A stretch of 64,000 nt of DNA from Rhodococcus sp. CH91 (lineage in GTDB: Bacteria; Actinomycetota; Actinomycetes; Mycobacteriales; Mycobacteriaceae), in contig NZ_JAKFYR010000001.1 of the NCBI RefSeq assembly GCF_022554085.1, positions 186,001 to 250,000 of the forward strand, given 5' to 3'. The translations under genes and the position numbers were made by a program. How positions within the stretch are numbered: the first letter of the stretch is position 1; each line of letters starts with the position of its first letter. Below, one piece after another: positions 51,732-61,500 of the stretch. The notes below the pieces were generated by a model. The model was not told the DNA's origin and ran no database searches. It worked only from the letters and a program-made list of their open reading frames with translations.

Positions 51732-54236
51732 TTACGACTCCTTAGCTCCGGCTGCGTCGGCCTCGTCCGGTTCGTCGGCGTTGCGCGCGATCGCGAGCAA
51801 TGTATCTCCCTCGGCCAGGTTCATCAGACGCACGCCCTTCGTCTGACGGCCCGCCCTGCGCACCTGCTTCGCCGCGGTGCGGATGACACCACCGCTCGAG
51901 GTGATGGCGTACAGCTCGTCGTCGTCCTCGACGATGCGCGCGCCGACAAGATTGCCACGCTTACGGTCGTACTGGATGGTCAGAACACCCTTACCACCGC
52001 GGCCCTGGACGGGATAGTCCTCCATGGGCGTCCGCTTGGCGTAACCACCCGACGTCGCGACCAGCAGGTAGGTGCCCTCCTTGACCACGTTGAGGGAGAG
52101 CAGTGAATCCTCGCCGTTGAACCGCATGCCCTGCACACCGGACGTCGCGCGGCCCATCGGACGCAGCGCCTCGTCGGTCGCGGAGAAGCGGATCGACTGT
52201 CCCTGCTGCGACACGAGCAGCAGGTCGTCCTCGGCGGAGCACAGCACCGCACCGACGAGCTCGTCGTCGCCCCGCAGGTTGATCGCGACGATGCCGCCCG
52301 ACCGGTTGGAGTCGAAGTCCGACAGGCGCGACTTCTTGACCAGGCCGTTGCGGGTCGCGAGCACCAGATACGGTGCGTCCTCGTAGCTCTTGAGGCGGAT
52401 GACACCCTGGATGCGCTCGTCCGGCTGGAAGGCGAGCAGGTTCGCGACGTGCTGACCGCGTGCCGCACGGTTCGCCTCGGGCAGCTCGTACGCCTTCGCC
52501 CGGTAGACGCGGCCCTTCGTGGTGAAGAACAGCAGCCAGTCGTGCGTGGACGTCACGAAGAAGTGCTTGACGATGTCGTCCTGCTTGAGCTCGGCACCCT
52601 TGACGCCCTTGCCGCCGCGCTTCTGCGAGCGGTACAGGTCGGTGCGGGTGCGCTTCGCGTAGCCGGTCTCGGTGATGGTGACGACGACGTCCTCGCGCGC
52701 GATGAGGTCTTCGTCGTTGACGTCGCCGTCGGCCGCGACGATCCGCGTCCGGCGTTCGTCGCCGTACTTGTCGACGATCTCCTTCAGCTCGTCGCGGACG
52801 ATGGCGCGCTGCCGCTCGGGCCTGGCCAGGATGTCCTTGTAGTCCTCGATCTCGCGCTCGATCTCGGCGAGATCGTCGACGATCTTCTGACGCTCGAGAG
52901 CGGCGAGGCGACGCAGCTGCATCGCCAGGATCGCGTCGGCCTGGATGTCGTCGACCGTCAGCAGCTCGATCAGGCCGGCCCGCGCGATGTCGACCGTCTG
53001 CGACGCGCGGATGAGGGCGATGACCTCGTCGAGCGCATCGAGAGCCTTGACGAGGCCGCGCAGGATATGGGCGCGTTCCTCCGCCTTGCGCAGCAGGTAC
53101 CGCGTGCGCCGGACGATGACCTCGATCTGGTGGGTGACGTACAACCGGATCATCTGGTCGAGGCGCAGCGTGCGCGGCACCCCGTCGACGATCGACAGCA
53201 TGTTGCAACCGAAGCTGGTCTGCAGCTGCGTGTGCTTGTAGAGGTTGTTGAGAACGACCTTCGCCACCGCATCGCGGCGCACGGTGACGACGATGCGCAT
53301 GCCCACTCGGTCGGACGACTCGTCGTGGATGTCGGAGATGCCCGCGATCTTCCCGTCGCGCACCTGTTCGGCGATCGACGTGATGAGGTTGTCCGGGTTG
53401 ACCATGTACGGCAGCTCGGTGATGACGATGCTGGCGCGGCCCTTGGAGTCCTCTTCGATCTCCACGACACCACGCATCTTCACCGAACCGCGACCGGTCG
53501 TGTACGCGTCGTGGATGCCCTGCGTACCGGTGATCAATCCCGACGTCGGGAAGTCCGGTCCCTTGATCCGCTCCATCACGGCGGCGAGGGTGGTCTCTTC
53601 GTCGGCCTCGAAATTCTCGAGCGCCCAGTAGATGGCCTCGGCCACCTCACGCAGATTGTGGGGCGGGATGTTGGTGGCCATACCGACCGCGATGCCGCCC
53701 GAACCGTTGATCAACAGGTTGGGGATACGACTGGGGAGAACCGTCGGTTCCTGCGTGCGGCCGTCGTAGTTGGGCTGGAAATCGACCGTCTCGTGGTCGA
53801 TCTCCCGCAGCATCTCCATCGCGAGCGGCGTGAGCCGGCACTCGGTGTACCGCATGGCGGCAGCGCCGTCGTTGCCGCGGGAACCGAAGTTGCCCTGGCC
53901 GTCGACGAGCGGGTAGCGCATGGACCACGGCTGAGCCAGGCGCACCAGCGTGTCGTAGATCGAGGCGTCACCGTGCGGGTGATAGTTGCCCATGGTCTCG
54001 GCGACCGCGCGCGCCGACTTCACGTACCCGCGATCGGGACGGAAGCCGTTGTCGAACATCGCGTAGAGCACGCGACGGTGCACCGGTTTGAGACCGTCAC
54101 GCACGTCCGGCAGGGCGCGGCCGACGATCACGCTCATCGCGTAATCGATGTAGCTGCTCTGCATCTCCTGTTGGATGTCGACGGGCTCGATGCGGTCGTG
54201 CCCCGGCCCCTCCGGAGGCAACGTGGTGTCGGTCAT
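51732..54236 (-). CDS. gyrA: DNA gyrase subunit A
   Basis: An 834-residue GyrA. The quinolone-resistance region reads [13 protein letters not shown] (residues 87-98) with Ala91 and Asp95, the positions equivalent to mycobacterial A90 and D94, unmutated. The DNA-cleaving Tyr is Y130 ([10 protein letters not shown]). The C-terminal beta-pinwheel shows six blades, including the GyrA box QRGGKGVKG. It introduces negative supercoils with GyrB. In most actinobacteria gyrA starts just after gyrB; here the two are about 8.2 kb apart. ATG at 54236 follows AGAAGGAGCTC. Confidence 0.97.
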   Translation of the reverse strand: MTDTTLPPEGPGHDRIEPVDIQQEMQSSYIDYAMSVIVGRALPDVRDGLKPVHRRVLYAMFDNGFRPDRGYVKSARAVAETMGNYHPHGDASIYDTLVRLAQPWSMRYPLVDGQGNFGSRGNDGAAAMRYTECRLTPLAMEMLREIDHETVDFQPNYDGRTQEPTVLPSRIPNLLINGSGGIAVGMATNIPPHNLREVAEAIYWALENFEADEETTLAAVMERIKGPDFPTSGLITGTQGIHDAYTTGRGSVKMRGVVEIEEDSKGRASIVITELPYMVNPDNLITSIAEQVRDGKIAGISDIHDESSDRVGMRIVVTVRRDAVAKVVLNNLYKHTQLQTSFGCNMLSIVDGVPRTLRLDQMIRLYVTHQIEVIVRRTRYLLRKAEERAHILRGLVKALDALDEVIALIRASQTVDIARAGLIELLTVDDIQADAILAMQLRRLAALERQKIVDDLAEIEREIEDYKDILARPERQRAIVRDELKEIVDKYGDERRTRIVAADGDVNDEDLIAREDVVVTITETGYAKRTRTDLYRSQKRGGKGVKGAELKQDDIVKHFFVTSTHDWLLFFTTKGRVYRAKAYELPEANRAARGQHVANLLAFQPDERIQGVIRLKSYEDAPYLVLATRNGLVKKSRLSDFDSNRSGGIVAINLRGDDELVGAVLCSAEDDLLLVSQQGQSIRFSATDEALRPMGRATSGVQGMRFNGEDSLLSLNVVKEGTYLLVATSGGYAKRTPMEDYPVQGRGGKGVLTIQYDRKRGNLVGARIVEDDDELYAITSSGGVIRTAAKQVRRAGRQTKGVRLMNLAEGDTLLAIARNADEPDEADAAGAKES

Positions 54237-54384
54237 GAGCTCCTTCTTCTACTCGGCTCGCACGCCCGGATCCGGCCTTCGGCCCGACGGACGTCTCGCA
54301 ACCACACGAGTCTATAGGTGCAGGTCAGCTGGTGCCGAGAAGGACAGGCACTTCACAGGCCGAGTTCTCCCCCGAACGGACCGT

Positions 54385-55218
54385 TCACATCTGCGATCCG
54401 GCCACCCTGTCGCGTTCCACCTGCCGTTCCACCTCCGACGCCCACTGTTCGAGCCGGGCGTCGCGAACGGCGTCCTCCGGATCCGGTGCGAGCAGCAGTG
54501 CGGTGATCGGTACGGCCAGCACGATGATGCCGAGAACGAAGGCCGGGAACAGCATCGACATCACGGTCATGCCCTCCGGCGCCTGCACGCTCGGATCGAG
54601 CTCGACGCGCACGCCGGCCATGCCCGTGTAGTGCAGCGCCACGACGGCCCACCCCATGACGAAGGCCGCGGCAACCCGGATCCCTATCCGGCGGGTACGC
54701 CGGGCGAGTGCGAGCGCGACCGTGGAGGCCACGACACCGATGATCACCGAAGCGATGACGTACCCGATCTCGTGCTCGATCGTGCCCTGGATACGGATGG
54801 CGTACATCCCGCTGTAGTGCATCATGCTCACAGCAGCGCCCATCAGCAGACCACCGACGAGCAGCCGCACCCATTCGGGCACACTGCGGGTACTGACGGC
54901 GTGAACGTCGACGATCCTCAATCCCAGCAGGGTCGCGAGGACGGCGAGGACCACGGAGAAGACGGTCGGGGCCAGGCTGTACCGGATGGTCGTGCCCGGC
55001 ACCGCAAAACCCATCATGCCGATGAAGTGCATGAGCCAGATGCCCACACCGCCGATCGAGAGCGAGGCCATCAGCAACCACCAGTTGCCGCTACGCCGAG
55101 GCTCGTCGAGCGACCTACGGACACAGGACAATCCGACGAAGGATCCCATGACCGCGGTGGTGTAGGACAGGAAGAAGACCCACAACCCCATCGAGAAGTG
55201 GTGTACGTCGTGTGACAC
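54385..55218 (-). CDS. MHYT-domain membrane sensor 1
   Basis: A 277-residue seven-helix membrane protein of the MHYT family. The three motif sites are intact: GIWLMHFIGMMGF (H), VSMMHYSGMYAIRIQG and VVALHYTGMAGVRV. The His and Met residues are proposed to bind copper or another metal and thereby sense O2, CO or NO. There is no attached output domain, only a C-terminal acidic/basic tail (RLEQWASEVERQVERDRV). GTG at 55218 follows GAGGGCATCAC. It is the last of three MHYT genes and lies between them and gyrA. It is closely similar to the next one. Confidence 0.92.
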   Translation of the reverse strand: MSHDVHHFSMGLWVFFLSYTTAVMGSFVGLSCVRRSLDEPRRSGNWWLLMASLSIGGVGIWLMHFIGMMGFAVPGTTIRYSLAPTVFSVVLAVLATLLGLRIVDVHAVSTRSVPEWVRLLVGGLLMGAAVSMMHYSGMYAIRIQGTIEHEIGYVIASVIIGVVASTVALALARRTRRIGIRVAAAFVMGWAVVALHYTGMAGVRVELDPSVQAPEGMTVMSMLFPAFVLGIIVLAVPITALLLAPDPEDAVRDARLEQWASEVERQVERDRVAGSQM

Positions 55219-55347
55219 GTGATGCCCTCACAGCGGCGCGCTGTCACCTCCGCGCTCGGAGGGCGCGCGCCACGACCTACCCGATGCGAGCTGCACCCCG
55301 ACTGTCAAGCAGCGTAAGACACCTTATCGCATTTGGGCAGGATCACA

Positions 55348-56202
55348 TCACTTCAGCGATCCTCCTGCCGCCCTTCGTGGTACAGCACGATCCTCGGGCT
55401 CCCCCGAAAGATCCCGGCCAAGCCAACCTGCCATCTCCCGCTCCTGCGCGAGATCCCCGTCGCTCGATGCTGCCATCAGGGCCACCACCGGTACGGCGAG
55501 CAACACGACACCGATGATGAAGCCGGGGAACAACAGGGTCATGATGGTCATGCCCTCCGGGTTGGGAGCAGCCGGATCGACGGTCACGGCGACTCCCGCC
55601 ATCCCCGTGTAGTGCAGCGCGACGACCGCGCAGCCCATGACCGCGGCCGCGGGGATCCGCACAGCCGGTCGCTCCGCCACGCGGGACAACCACAGTGCCG
55701 CAACGGAGGCCACCACACCGATCGTCACCGAGGCGACGACGTACGTCCGCCCCTGCTCGAGATCTCCCTGGATACGTACCGCTGCCATCCCGCTGTAATG
55801 CATACCTGCGACGGCGAATCCCATGGTCACGCCGCCGACGAGGAGTCGGACGGACGACGGCGCCGCATGTAACCACGACACGTCGGCATCGAGGATCCAG
55901 AGCCCGAACAGGGTTGCCCCGACGGCGAGGACCACCGACAGCATCGTCAATCCGAGGTCGTATCTGATGGTGGAGCCGGGTACGTCGAAGCCCATCATTC
56001 CGATGAAGTGCATCAACCAGATTCCGACGCCGCCGATCGACAGCGCGGCCATGAGAGTCCATCGGGTACGGGCGACCGGGGTCCACGCGTTCACGGCCTT
56101 GCGGGCGCAGGACAGACCGGCATAGGAGCCGATCACCGAGGTGAGATAAGCAAGGGCGAAAACCCATGCCCCCATAGAGAAATGGTGAAGTTCGTGCGTC
56201 AT
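55348..56202 (-). CDS. MHYT-domain membrane sensor 2
   Basis: A 284-residue paralogue of the neighbouring MHYT protein, starting MTHELHHFSMGAWVFALAYLTSVIGSY. It keeps all three motif sites: GIWLMHFIGMMGFDVPG, VAGMHYSGMAAVRIQG and VVALHYTGMAGVAV. No output domain is present, only a polar C-terminal tail. It evidently arose with MHYT1 by duplication. ATG at 56202 has GGGAG seven bases upstream. 129 bases separate it from MHYT1, and 136 from MHYT3, the latter with a perfect palindrome. A sensor function through copper is inferred from the family only. Confidence 0.92.
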   Translation of the reverse strand: MTHELHHFSMGAWVFALAYLTSVIGSYAGLSCARKAVNAWTPVARTRWTLMAALSIGGVGIWLMHFIGMMGFDVPGSTIRYDLGLTMLSVVLAVGATLFGLWILDADVSWLHAAPSSVRLLVGGVTMGFAVAGMHYSGMAAVRIQGDLEQGRTYVVASVTIGVVASVAALWLSRVAERPAVRIPAAAVMGCAVVALHYTGMAGVAVTVDPAAPNPEGMTIMTLLFPGFIIGVVLLAVPVVALMAASSDGDLAQEREMAGWLGRDLSGEPEDRAVPRRAAGGSLK

Positions 56203-56296
56203 GCGTCTCCCAGAGCAGGCGGCACGCACGACGCATCGGTCCGTGTCGTGCCGGATGTACCGACAGCGACCCCCGACGCTTCGGGTAAGCCTACGT

Positions 56297-56322
56297 CACA
56301 TCTGACGCATTATCCAGATGTG
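56297..56322. promoter_or_regulatory. Perfect inverted repeat between MHYT3 and MHYT2
   Basis: CACATCTG (56297-56304) and CAGATGTG (56315-56322) enclose ten bases, starting 17 bases after the MHYT3 stop and about 95 bases before the MHYT2 start. It could terminate the conservon operon or regulate an MHYT2 promoter. Confidence 0.5.
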
Positions 56323-56338
56323 TTGGGAAACAAGATAT

Positions 56339-57154
56339 TCAGGAAGAAATTCGACCCTGGACCGGATCGGCGGGACTGTCCTCCGCCCAGCGTTCGGACT
56401 CGGCCTCCAATGCGGCTGCGACACGATCCGGCGCCTGCAGCACCACGACGATGGGCACCGCCAGCAACAGCAGACCCACGACGAAGAGCGGGAACAGAAT
56501 CGAGAACACCTCGATCCCACCCGTCACCACGACGGCGGGGTCGATGCTCACCCGCACCGACGCGGCGGCGAGAAAGTGCACCGCGATCACCGCAGCGCCT
56601 GCAAGTGCGCTGACGAGAAAGCGTTTGGGCCACGAGTCCGCTGTCTTCACCTGGGCCAGGAAGCCGACGGCCGTCACGATCGCCAGAAGCACGGCCGCAA
56701 CGATCCACACCGGCTCGAACGACAGATCCCCCTGGATCCGCACCGCTCCCAGGATCGTGAACGGCACGGTCGCCAGGCCGGCGCCCAGGACGAGGGCACC
56801 GGTGACCGTGCGACCGAGAGTCCCCGGCCCGTCGGAAGGCATCGCCACGAGCAAGGCGATGTAGACCGACACCAGGGCGACGGCCATCGAGAACCCGATG
56901 GTGACCGCGTCGTACCTCACCACGCTGCCCTCGACGGTGAAACCTGCCATCGGCAGGAACATCGCGAGCCAGACACCCACTCCGCCGCTCACCAACGCGG
57001 CGAGAATCATCCAGTACGAACGCAATCGCTCGGTGGAGGTGGTACGTACCCGTCGAGCACCCGTGCCCCCGACGAACACCCCGATCGTCGAGGTCAGGTA
57101 CGCGAGGGCCGTGACCCACGACCCCATGGTGAAGAGTTCGAGACCCTCCCCCAT
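56339..57154 (-). CDS. Degenerate MHYT-like membrane protein 3, coupled to GTPase
   Basis: A 271-residue seven-helix protein, plainly homologous to MHYT1/2 along its whole length (GGVGVWLAMFLPMAGFTVEG, ATVPFTILGAVRIQGDL, VIAVHFLAAASVRVSIDP). The metal-ligand motifs are altered: the first has AM-x3-M for MH-x3-M, the second has VPFTIL for MHYSGM, the third keeps its His but has lost the YTGM part. It therefore probably no longer binds metal as the others do. Its ATG overlaps the GTPase stop by one base (TAATG), with no separate ribosome-binding site, so it is made with the GTPase. It may be the conservon's membrane partner. Confidence 0.85.
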   Translation of the reverse strand: MGEGLELFTMGSWVTALAYLTSTIGVFVGGTGARRVRTTSTERLRSYWMILAALVSGGVGVWLAMFLPMAGFTVEGSVVRYDAVTIGFSMAVALVSVYIALLVAMPSDGPGTLGRTVTGALVLGAGLATVPFTILGAVRIQGDLSFEPVWIVAAVLLAIVTAVGFLAQVKTADSWPKRFLVSALAGAAVIAVHFLAAASVRVSIDPAVVVTGGIEVFSILFPLFVVGLLLLAVPIVVVLQAPDRVAAALEAESERWAEDSPADPVQGRISS

Positions 57155-57741
57155 TACTGGGTCACCGGCTGGTGCAACTTCCGCAGCGCGTATTCGGTGA
57201 CGGTGACCAGTGCCTGCTTGGCCGACTCCCGTGCGCGGGCGTCGATCGACACGATCGGCACGTCCGCGGAGATCGCCATGGCCTGGCGGATGTCCTCGAG
57301 GGGATATCGGGGAGCGTCGTCGAATTCGTTGATGGCAACGATGAACGGGAGGTTGCGCGCCTCGAAGAAGTCGACGGCGGCGAAACTCTCGTCCAGGCGA
57401 CGGGTATCTATCAACACGATGGCGCCGATGGCACCACGGATGAGGTCGTCCCACATGAACCAGAAACGGTGCTGGCCCGGCGTGCCGAACAGATAGAGGA
57501 CGAGGTCGTCGGCCAGGCTGATACGACCGAAGTCCATGGCAACCGTGGTAGTGGCCTTCTGCGGTGTCGCAGAAAGATTGTCGACGCCGTCACTGGCGTT
57601 CGTCACGAGCGCTTCGGTACGAAGCGGCACGATTTCCGACACCGCCCCGACCAGTGTCGTCTTGCCGACACCGAAGCCGCCGGCAATCACGATCTTGGTC
57701 GAGGTCACGCGCTTCGTGGCGTTAGAGTTCGCGAAGTCCAC
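57154..57741 (-). CDS. cvnD: Conservon small GTPase CvnD
   Basis: A 195-residue MglA/Ras-like GTPase of the actinobacterial CvnD type. The P-loop is VIAGGFGVGKTTLVGAVSE, switch II is LFGTPGQHRFWFMWDDLI, and the base-recognition segment is FIVAINEFDDAP (the canonical NKxD is N-E-F-D). I chose GTG at 57741, which has AAAGGG in front and overlaps the cvnC end by 20 bases; a TTG at 57756 is the alternative. In conservons this protein works with the kinase-like CvnA and the CvnB/CvnC pair at the membrane. It is coupled to MHYT3. Confidence 0.93.
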   Translation of the reverse strand: MDFANSNATKRVTSTKIVIAGGFGVGKTTLVGAVSEIVPLRTEALVTNASDGVDNLSATPQKATTTVAMDFGRISLADDLVLYLFGTPGQHRFWFMWDDLIRGAIGAIVLIDTRRLDESFAAVDFFEARNLPFIVAINEFDDAPRYPLEDIRQAMAISADVPIVSIDARARESAKQALVTVTEYALRKLHQPVTQ

Positions 57742-58096
57742 TGAGGACCCTTTCAATCAGCTCACGACGCTCCGCGTCGCTCGAATCGTCTTTCAGCGTG
57801 GCCAGGATCTGTACGTGTCCGGCTTCGACGAGATCGGCGACGAGCACACGTGCCACGCCGATCGGTACTCCCACCCGCGCGGCAATTTCCGCGACGGAAG
57901 GAGATTCCTTGCACAGCTCCAAGATCGTGGCGTTGATGTTGTCCAGGTCCCGGGCCCGATCGTCGGTACCCGGGATGGCCTGGATCAAGGCCTCCAACGC
58001 CAGTTCGACCGCAGGACTCGTACGTCCCGAAGTCAGGGAGTAGGGCCGGACCAGACTGGGCTGGTCCGGCACCGACTCCGGCTTCCGCGATTCCAT
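57722..58096 (-). CDS. cvnC: Conservon DUF742 protein CvnC
   Basis: A 124-residue DUF742 protein with a winged-helix appearance: LVRPYSLTSGRT at residues 18-29, then SPSVAEIAARVGVPIGVARVLVADLVEAGHVQI and a short C-terminal helix. The RPY...GRT motif is the family signature. It is thought to link the GTPase to the kinase-like CvnA. ATG at 58096 has GAGG five bases upstream; GTG at 58102 would add two residues. Cvn genes are contiguous and coupled. Confidence 0.93.
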   Translation of the reverse strand: MESRKPESVPDQPSLVRPYSLTSGRTSPAVELALEALIQAIPGTDDRARDLDNINATILELCKESPSVAEIAARVGVPIGVARVLVADLVEAGHVQILATLKDDSSDAERRELIERVLSGLREL

Positions 58097-58109
58097 GGCC
58101 ACCTCGACG

Positions 58110-58526
58110 TCAGGACCCTAGACCGACCCGCGGAGTGGCTTCGACCGAAGCACCCACTCGATCGACCAGGAGCGCCATCTCGTAGCCGACCTGTCCGATA
58201 TCGCACTCGGAGGCGGTCAGAGCCGCGAGGTGGGAACCGTCACCGACGCTCATCAGCAACAGGTAACCGTGCTGCATCTCGACGACGGACTGGAGCACAC
58301 CGCCACCGTCGAACAACTGCGACACACCGTTGGACAGGCTCGCCAGGCCCGAGGTCACCGCAGCGAGCTGCTCTGCACGATCCACCGGGAGGTGGGCACT
58401 GGCGGCCATGAGGAGGCCGTCCGCGGACACGAGCACGGCATGCGAGACACCTGGGACTTCGCGCGCGAAGTTGGAAACCAACCAGTCCAATGGACGAGCT
58501 GCGTCGGATCCATGATCAATATTCAT
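58110..58526 (-). CDS. cvnB: Conservon Roadblock/LC7 protein CvnB
   Basis: A 138-residue Roadblock/LC7 domain protein: [29 protein letters not shown] at its start and [35 protein letters not shown] near the middle. In bacterial systems such proteins bind MglA-type GTPases and regulate their nucleotide state. The ATG overlaps the CvnA stop (ATGA) so the proteins are made together. CvnC follows after 13 bases. Confidence 0.94.
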   Translation of the reverse strand: MNIDHGSDAARPLDWLVSNFAREVPGVSHAVLVSADGLLMAASAHLPVDRAEQLAAVTSGLASLSNGVSQLFDGGGVLQSVVEMQHGYLLLMSVGDGSHLAALTASECDIGQVGYEMALLVDRVGASVEATPRVGLGS

Positions 58527-61500
58527 CGAACTCCCTGTTCATCGTTCTCGCGATTGCTGAAATTCGCCGAGGCACGTCCGTTACGGACGCCCTGCTGATG
58601 GCGACTCAAGTTGGCCCGGATGGCTTCCGGGTCACGACGTCGAATGGTCGTCTGCAACTCACCCGTCGCCGGTGCCCGTACGGCACCCGGCACGAGACGT
58701 TCGCCGGGGGCGCGCCGCGGAAGACCAGCAGTGGTGTGCTCCTCCACAGGCGCTTCGGATGCACGCTGCGCTGCTTCCCAGCCCGCATCCGCGACGGACC
58801 GCCACTCACGCTTCCTGCGGTCCTCGGGAAGGCTCGTCGGGTCGACGAGCCAATCCGACATCATCGTGGTGAAGATCGGTGTGTTCGCCGGTTGCGGCCG
58901 GGCCGACGCGAGATCGGGCCGGGGCTGGAAGAACGACGCCGTCTTCGCCGAGTTCGTCCGGTAACGATGCCGTGCTGCCTGCTGCGCATCGCTGTGTGGC
59001 GAGATCGATCCACCATCGGCGACGCTCGGACCGGACGCGCTTGCTGCCGTGCCGGACTCAGGACCGGTGGACGCAGCGGCAGGGCGCGGGGGCAGGCCCG
59101 GCGTACTCCCCGGCTGCCGTCGAGGCAGGCCCGGTGTACTCCCCGGACGACGTTGTGGCAGTCCTCGTGTGGCGCCCTGCGGCTGCTCTCCCCCGTGCGG
59201 ACGCTGCTGCGGTGCGCGCTGGGGCAGATCCGAACGCTGCGGCAGATCCGAACGCTGCGGCAGGTCGGAGCGCTGCGGCAGATCCGAACGACCGGAAGTC
59301 TCGCCATTCGCGGGCGGTGCCGCCGGCGACTGGTGCCGATTGTGCTGGATCGACGGTGAGGAACCGGCACCACGATTCGGAAGGCCGGGTGTGGATCCCG
59401 GTCGCCGTTGCGGAAGACCGGACGGTGCGGACTGCTGCTGCGGGGCAGGAGCCTGCTGCGCCGAGCTCTGCTGCGGGGCACGGAACGATCCGGAATCGTG
59501 CTGAGGTGCCCGAGTCGACTCGGTCGACGGCGACGAGATCCCCGGAGTTGTTCCGGGTCGCCGCTGAGGAAGACCCGTGAAGCCTTCCTGGCGTTCGGAC
59601 TCGGCGTCCGGTCGCGATGCGGATCCGTTCCGGCCGTCGCTCGACGAGTGGTGTCCCTGGGTGTCCTCCGGCGCTCGTCGTGCCCCTCGCGGCGGCAGGG
59701 CCGAGGCGAATGCCGCTGCGGCATCGGGTTCGATCCGCCGCGGTTGCGGTTGCTGCGGCGGCGGGGTGGGCAACCCGGGCGTCTCCCCGGGCTGACGCGT
59801 GGGCAGGCCCGGAGTGCCGCCGGGGCGGCGCTGCGGAAGACCCGAGGGGCCGAGATCGCGGGAGACCGGCGCCGGCGGGGGCGTGAACTCCGTTCGTCCC
59901 GACTCGCGCTTCGGCTCCTCCGGACGCTCACTCACGTAAGACGGCTTCGCCTCGGTGGCACCGGAACGACTCCCGTAATCGTTCGCGTACATCTCTGCAG
60001 GCTGCTCGACGCGCGGCTGCTCGACGCGCGGCTGCTCGCCGCGCGGCTGCTCGACGCGCGGCTGCTCGACGCGGGGCTGCTCGACGCGGGGCTGCTCGGC
60101 CCATTCCGGACGGGCGGGCGACGACGAGAAATGGTCCTGGTCGTCTTCCGCTGCCGGCAGGCTCGGCCGGGCGGCAGGCGCGGCGAGCGCCTGCGGGGCC
60201 GAGTGTTCCTCCGGCTCCGCTTCGATCCGAGGCTGCGGCCCGGTGTGCGACAACGCCAGCGGCGAGACCAGCAAGACGTCCGGGATGTGCACGCTCGCAG
60301 TGATACCCGGGTTTCGGGCGGTGTCGAAGGTCGGGCGCAGGCGCACGGTGAGACCGTGCCGCTCCGCAAGTCGCGAGACCACGAACAGGCCCATGTGACG
60401 CGCGGTGTCCGGTCCGACCTCGCCACCCTTGGCCAGACGCTGGTTGATGATATCGAGTTCGTCGGCCGGGATACCGATACCGCGATCGGCGATCTCGACG
60501 AGCAGGCCACCGTCGACGGCGCGAGCGAAGCTGAAGGTGACATTGCTGTCCGGCGGGGACGCCCGGAGCGAGTTGTCCACCAGTTCGGCGAGCAGGTGCA
60601 CGATGTCGGTCGCGACCGCGCCGCTGAGGGCACCATCGGGTGTCGATCCGATCTGCACGCGCTGGTAGTCCTCGACCTCCGACATCGCGGCACGCAGGAT
60701 GTCGCCGAGCTGCACGGGCGCCGAGTGGCCACGCCGCATCCGGGTACCGGAGAGAATCAGCAGGTTGTCGCCGTTACGGCGCATACGAGCGGCGAGATGG
60801 TCGAGGCGGAACAGGCTCTCGAGTCGAGCCGGATCCTTCTCCTCGTACTCGAGCCGTTCGATGAGGCCGAGTTGCTGCTCGACGAGGGACTTCGAACGCC
60901 GCGCGAGCGTCTCGAACATGTCGCTGATCTGCAGCCGCAGGTGGGCCTGCTCGCCGGCGAGACGCAGCGCCTGCCCGTGCATGTCGTCGACGGCACGAGC
61001 GAGCTGACCGATCTCCTCGGTGGTGTGCACGGGGACTCGGGTGAACTCGATGTCCTCGATGTTGTCGCCGACCTTGATGCGGTCGATCGCCTCGGGCAGT
61101 TCCTGGCGGGCGACCTTCAGGGTGCCGTAGCGGAGGCGACGGATCGGGCCGACGAGCGAACGCGAGACGAGCAGGGCGAGCACGAGGGCCGCGAGCAGCG
61201 CAGCGAGCACGATCGCAGTGTCTCGGAGCGCGGCCGAACGGGTTTCCGCTGCGCGGTCCTGGACCGACGTACTGACCCGGGTGGAAGCCTCGTCGATGAT
61301 GCCGCCGTAGATGTCGACGCTGTTGAGCAGCGACGCGCGGAGGTTGAGGATCGGGATCGGGCCCTCCCCCGCTGCCGCCACCATGTCGGCGCGTTCCTGG
61401 ACGCCGGCACGCAGTTCGGAGATCTGCGTGTCCGCCATCGGATAGGACCGCGCGAGCAGATCGAGCATCGCGAGCTCGGCGCCGGAGGCGGAGACGAGGG

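Noticed and set aside
53942-53980. Possible quinolone-resistance change in GyrA
   Set aside because: The region reads GDASIYDT with the sensitive-type Ala91 and Asp95; the Thr96 position corresponds to a common natural polymorphism.
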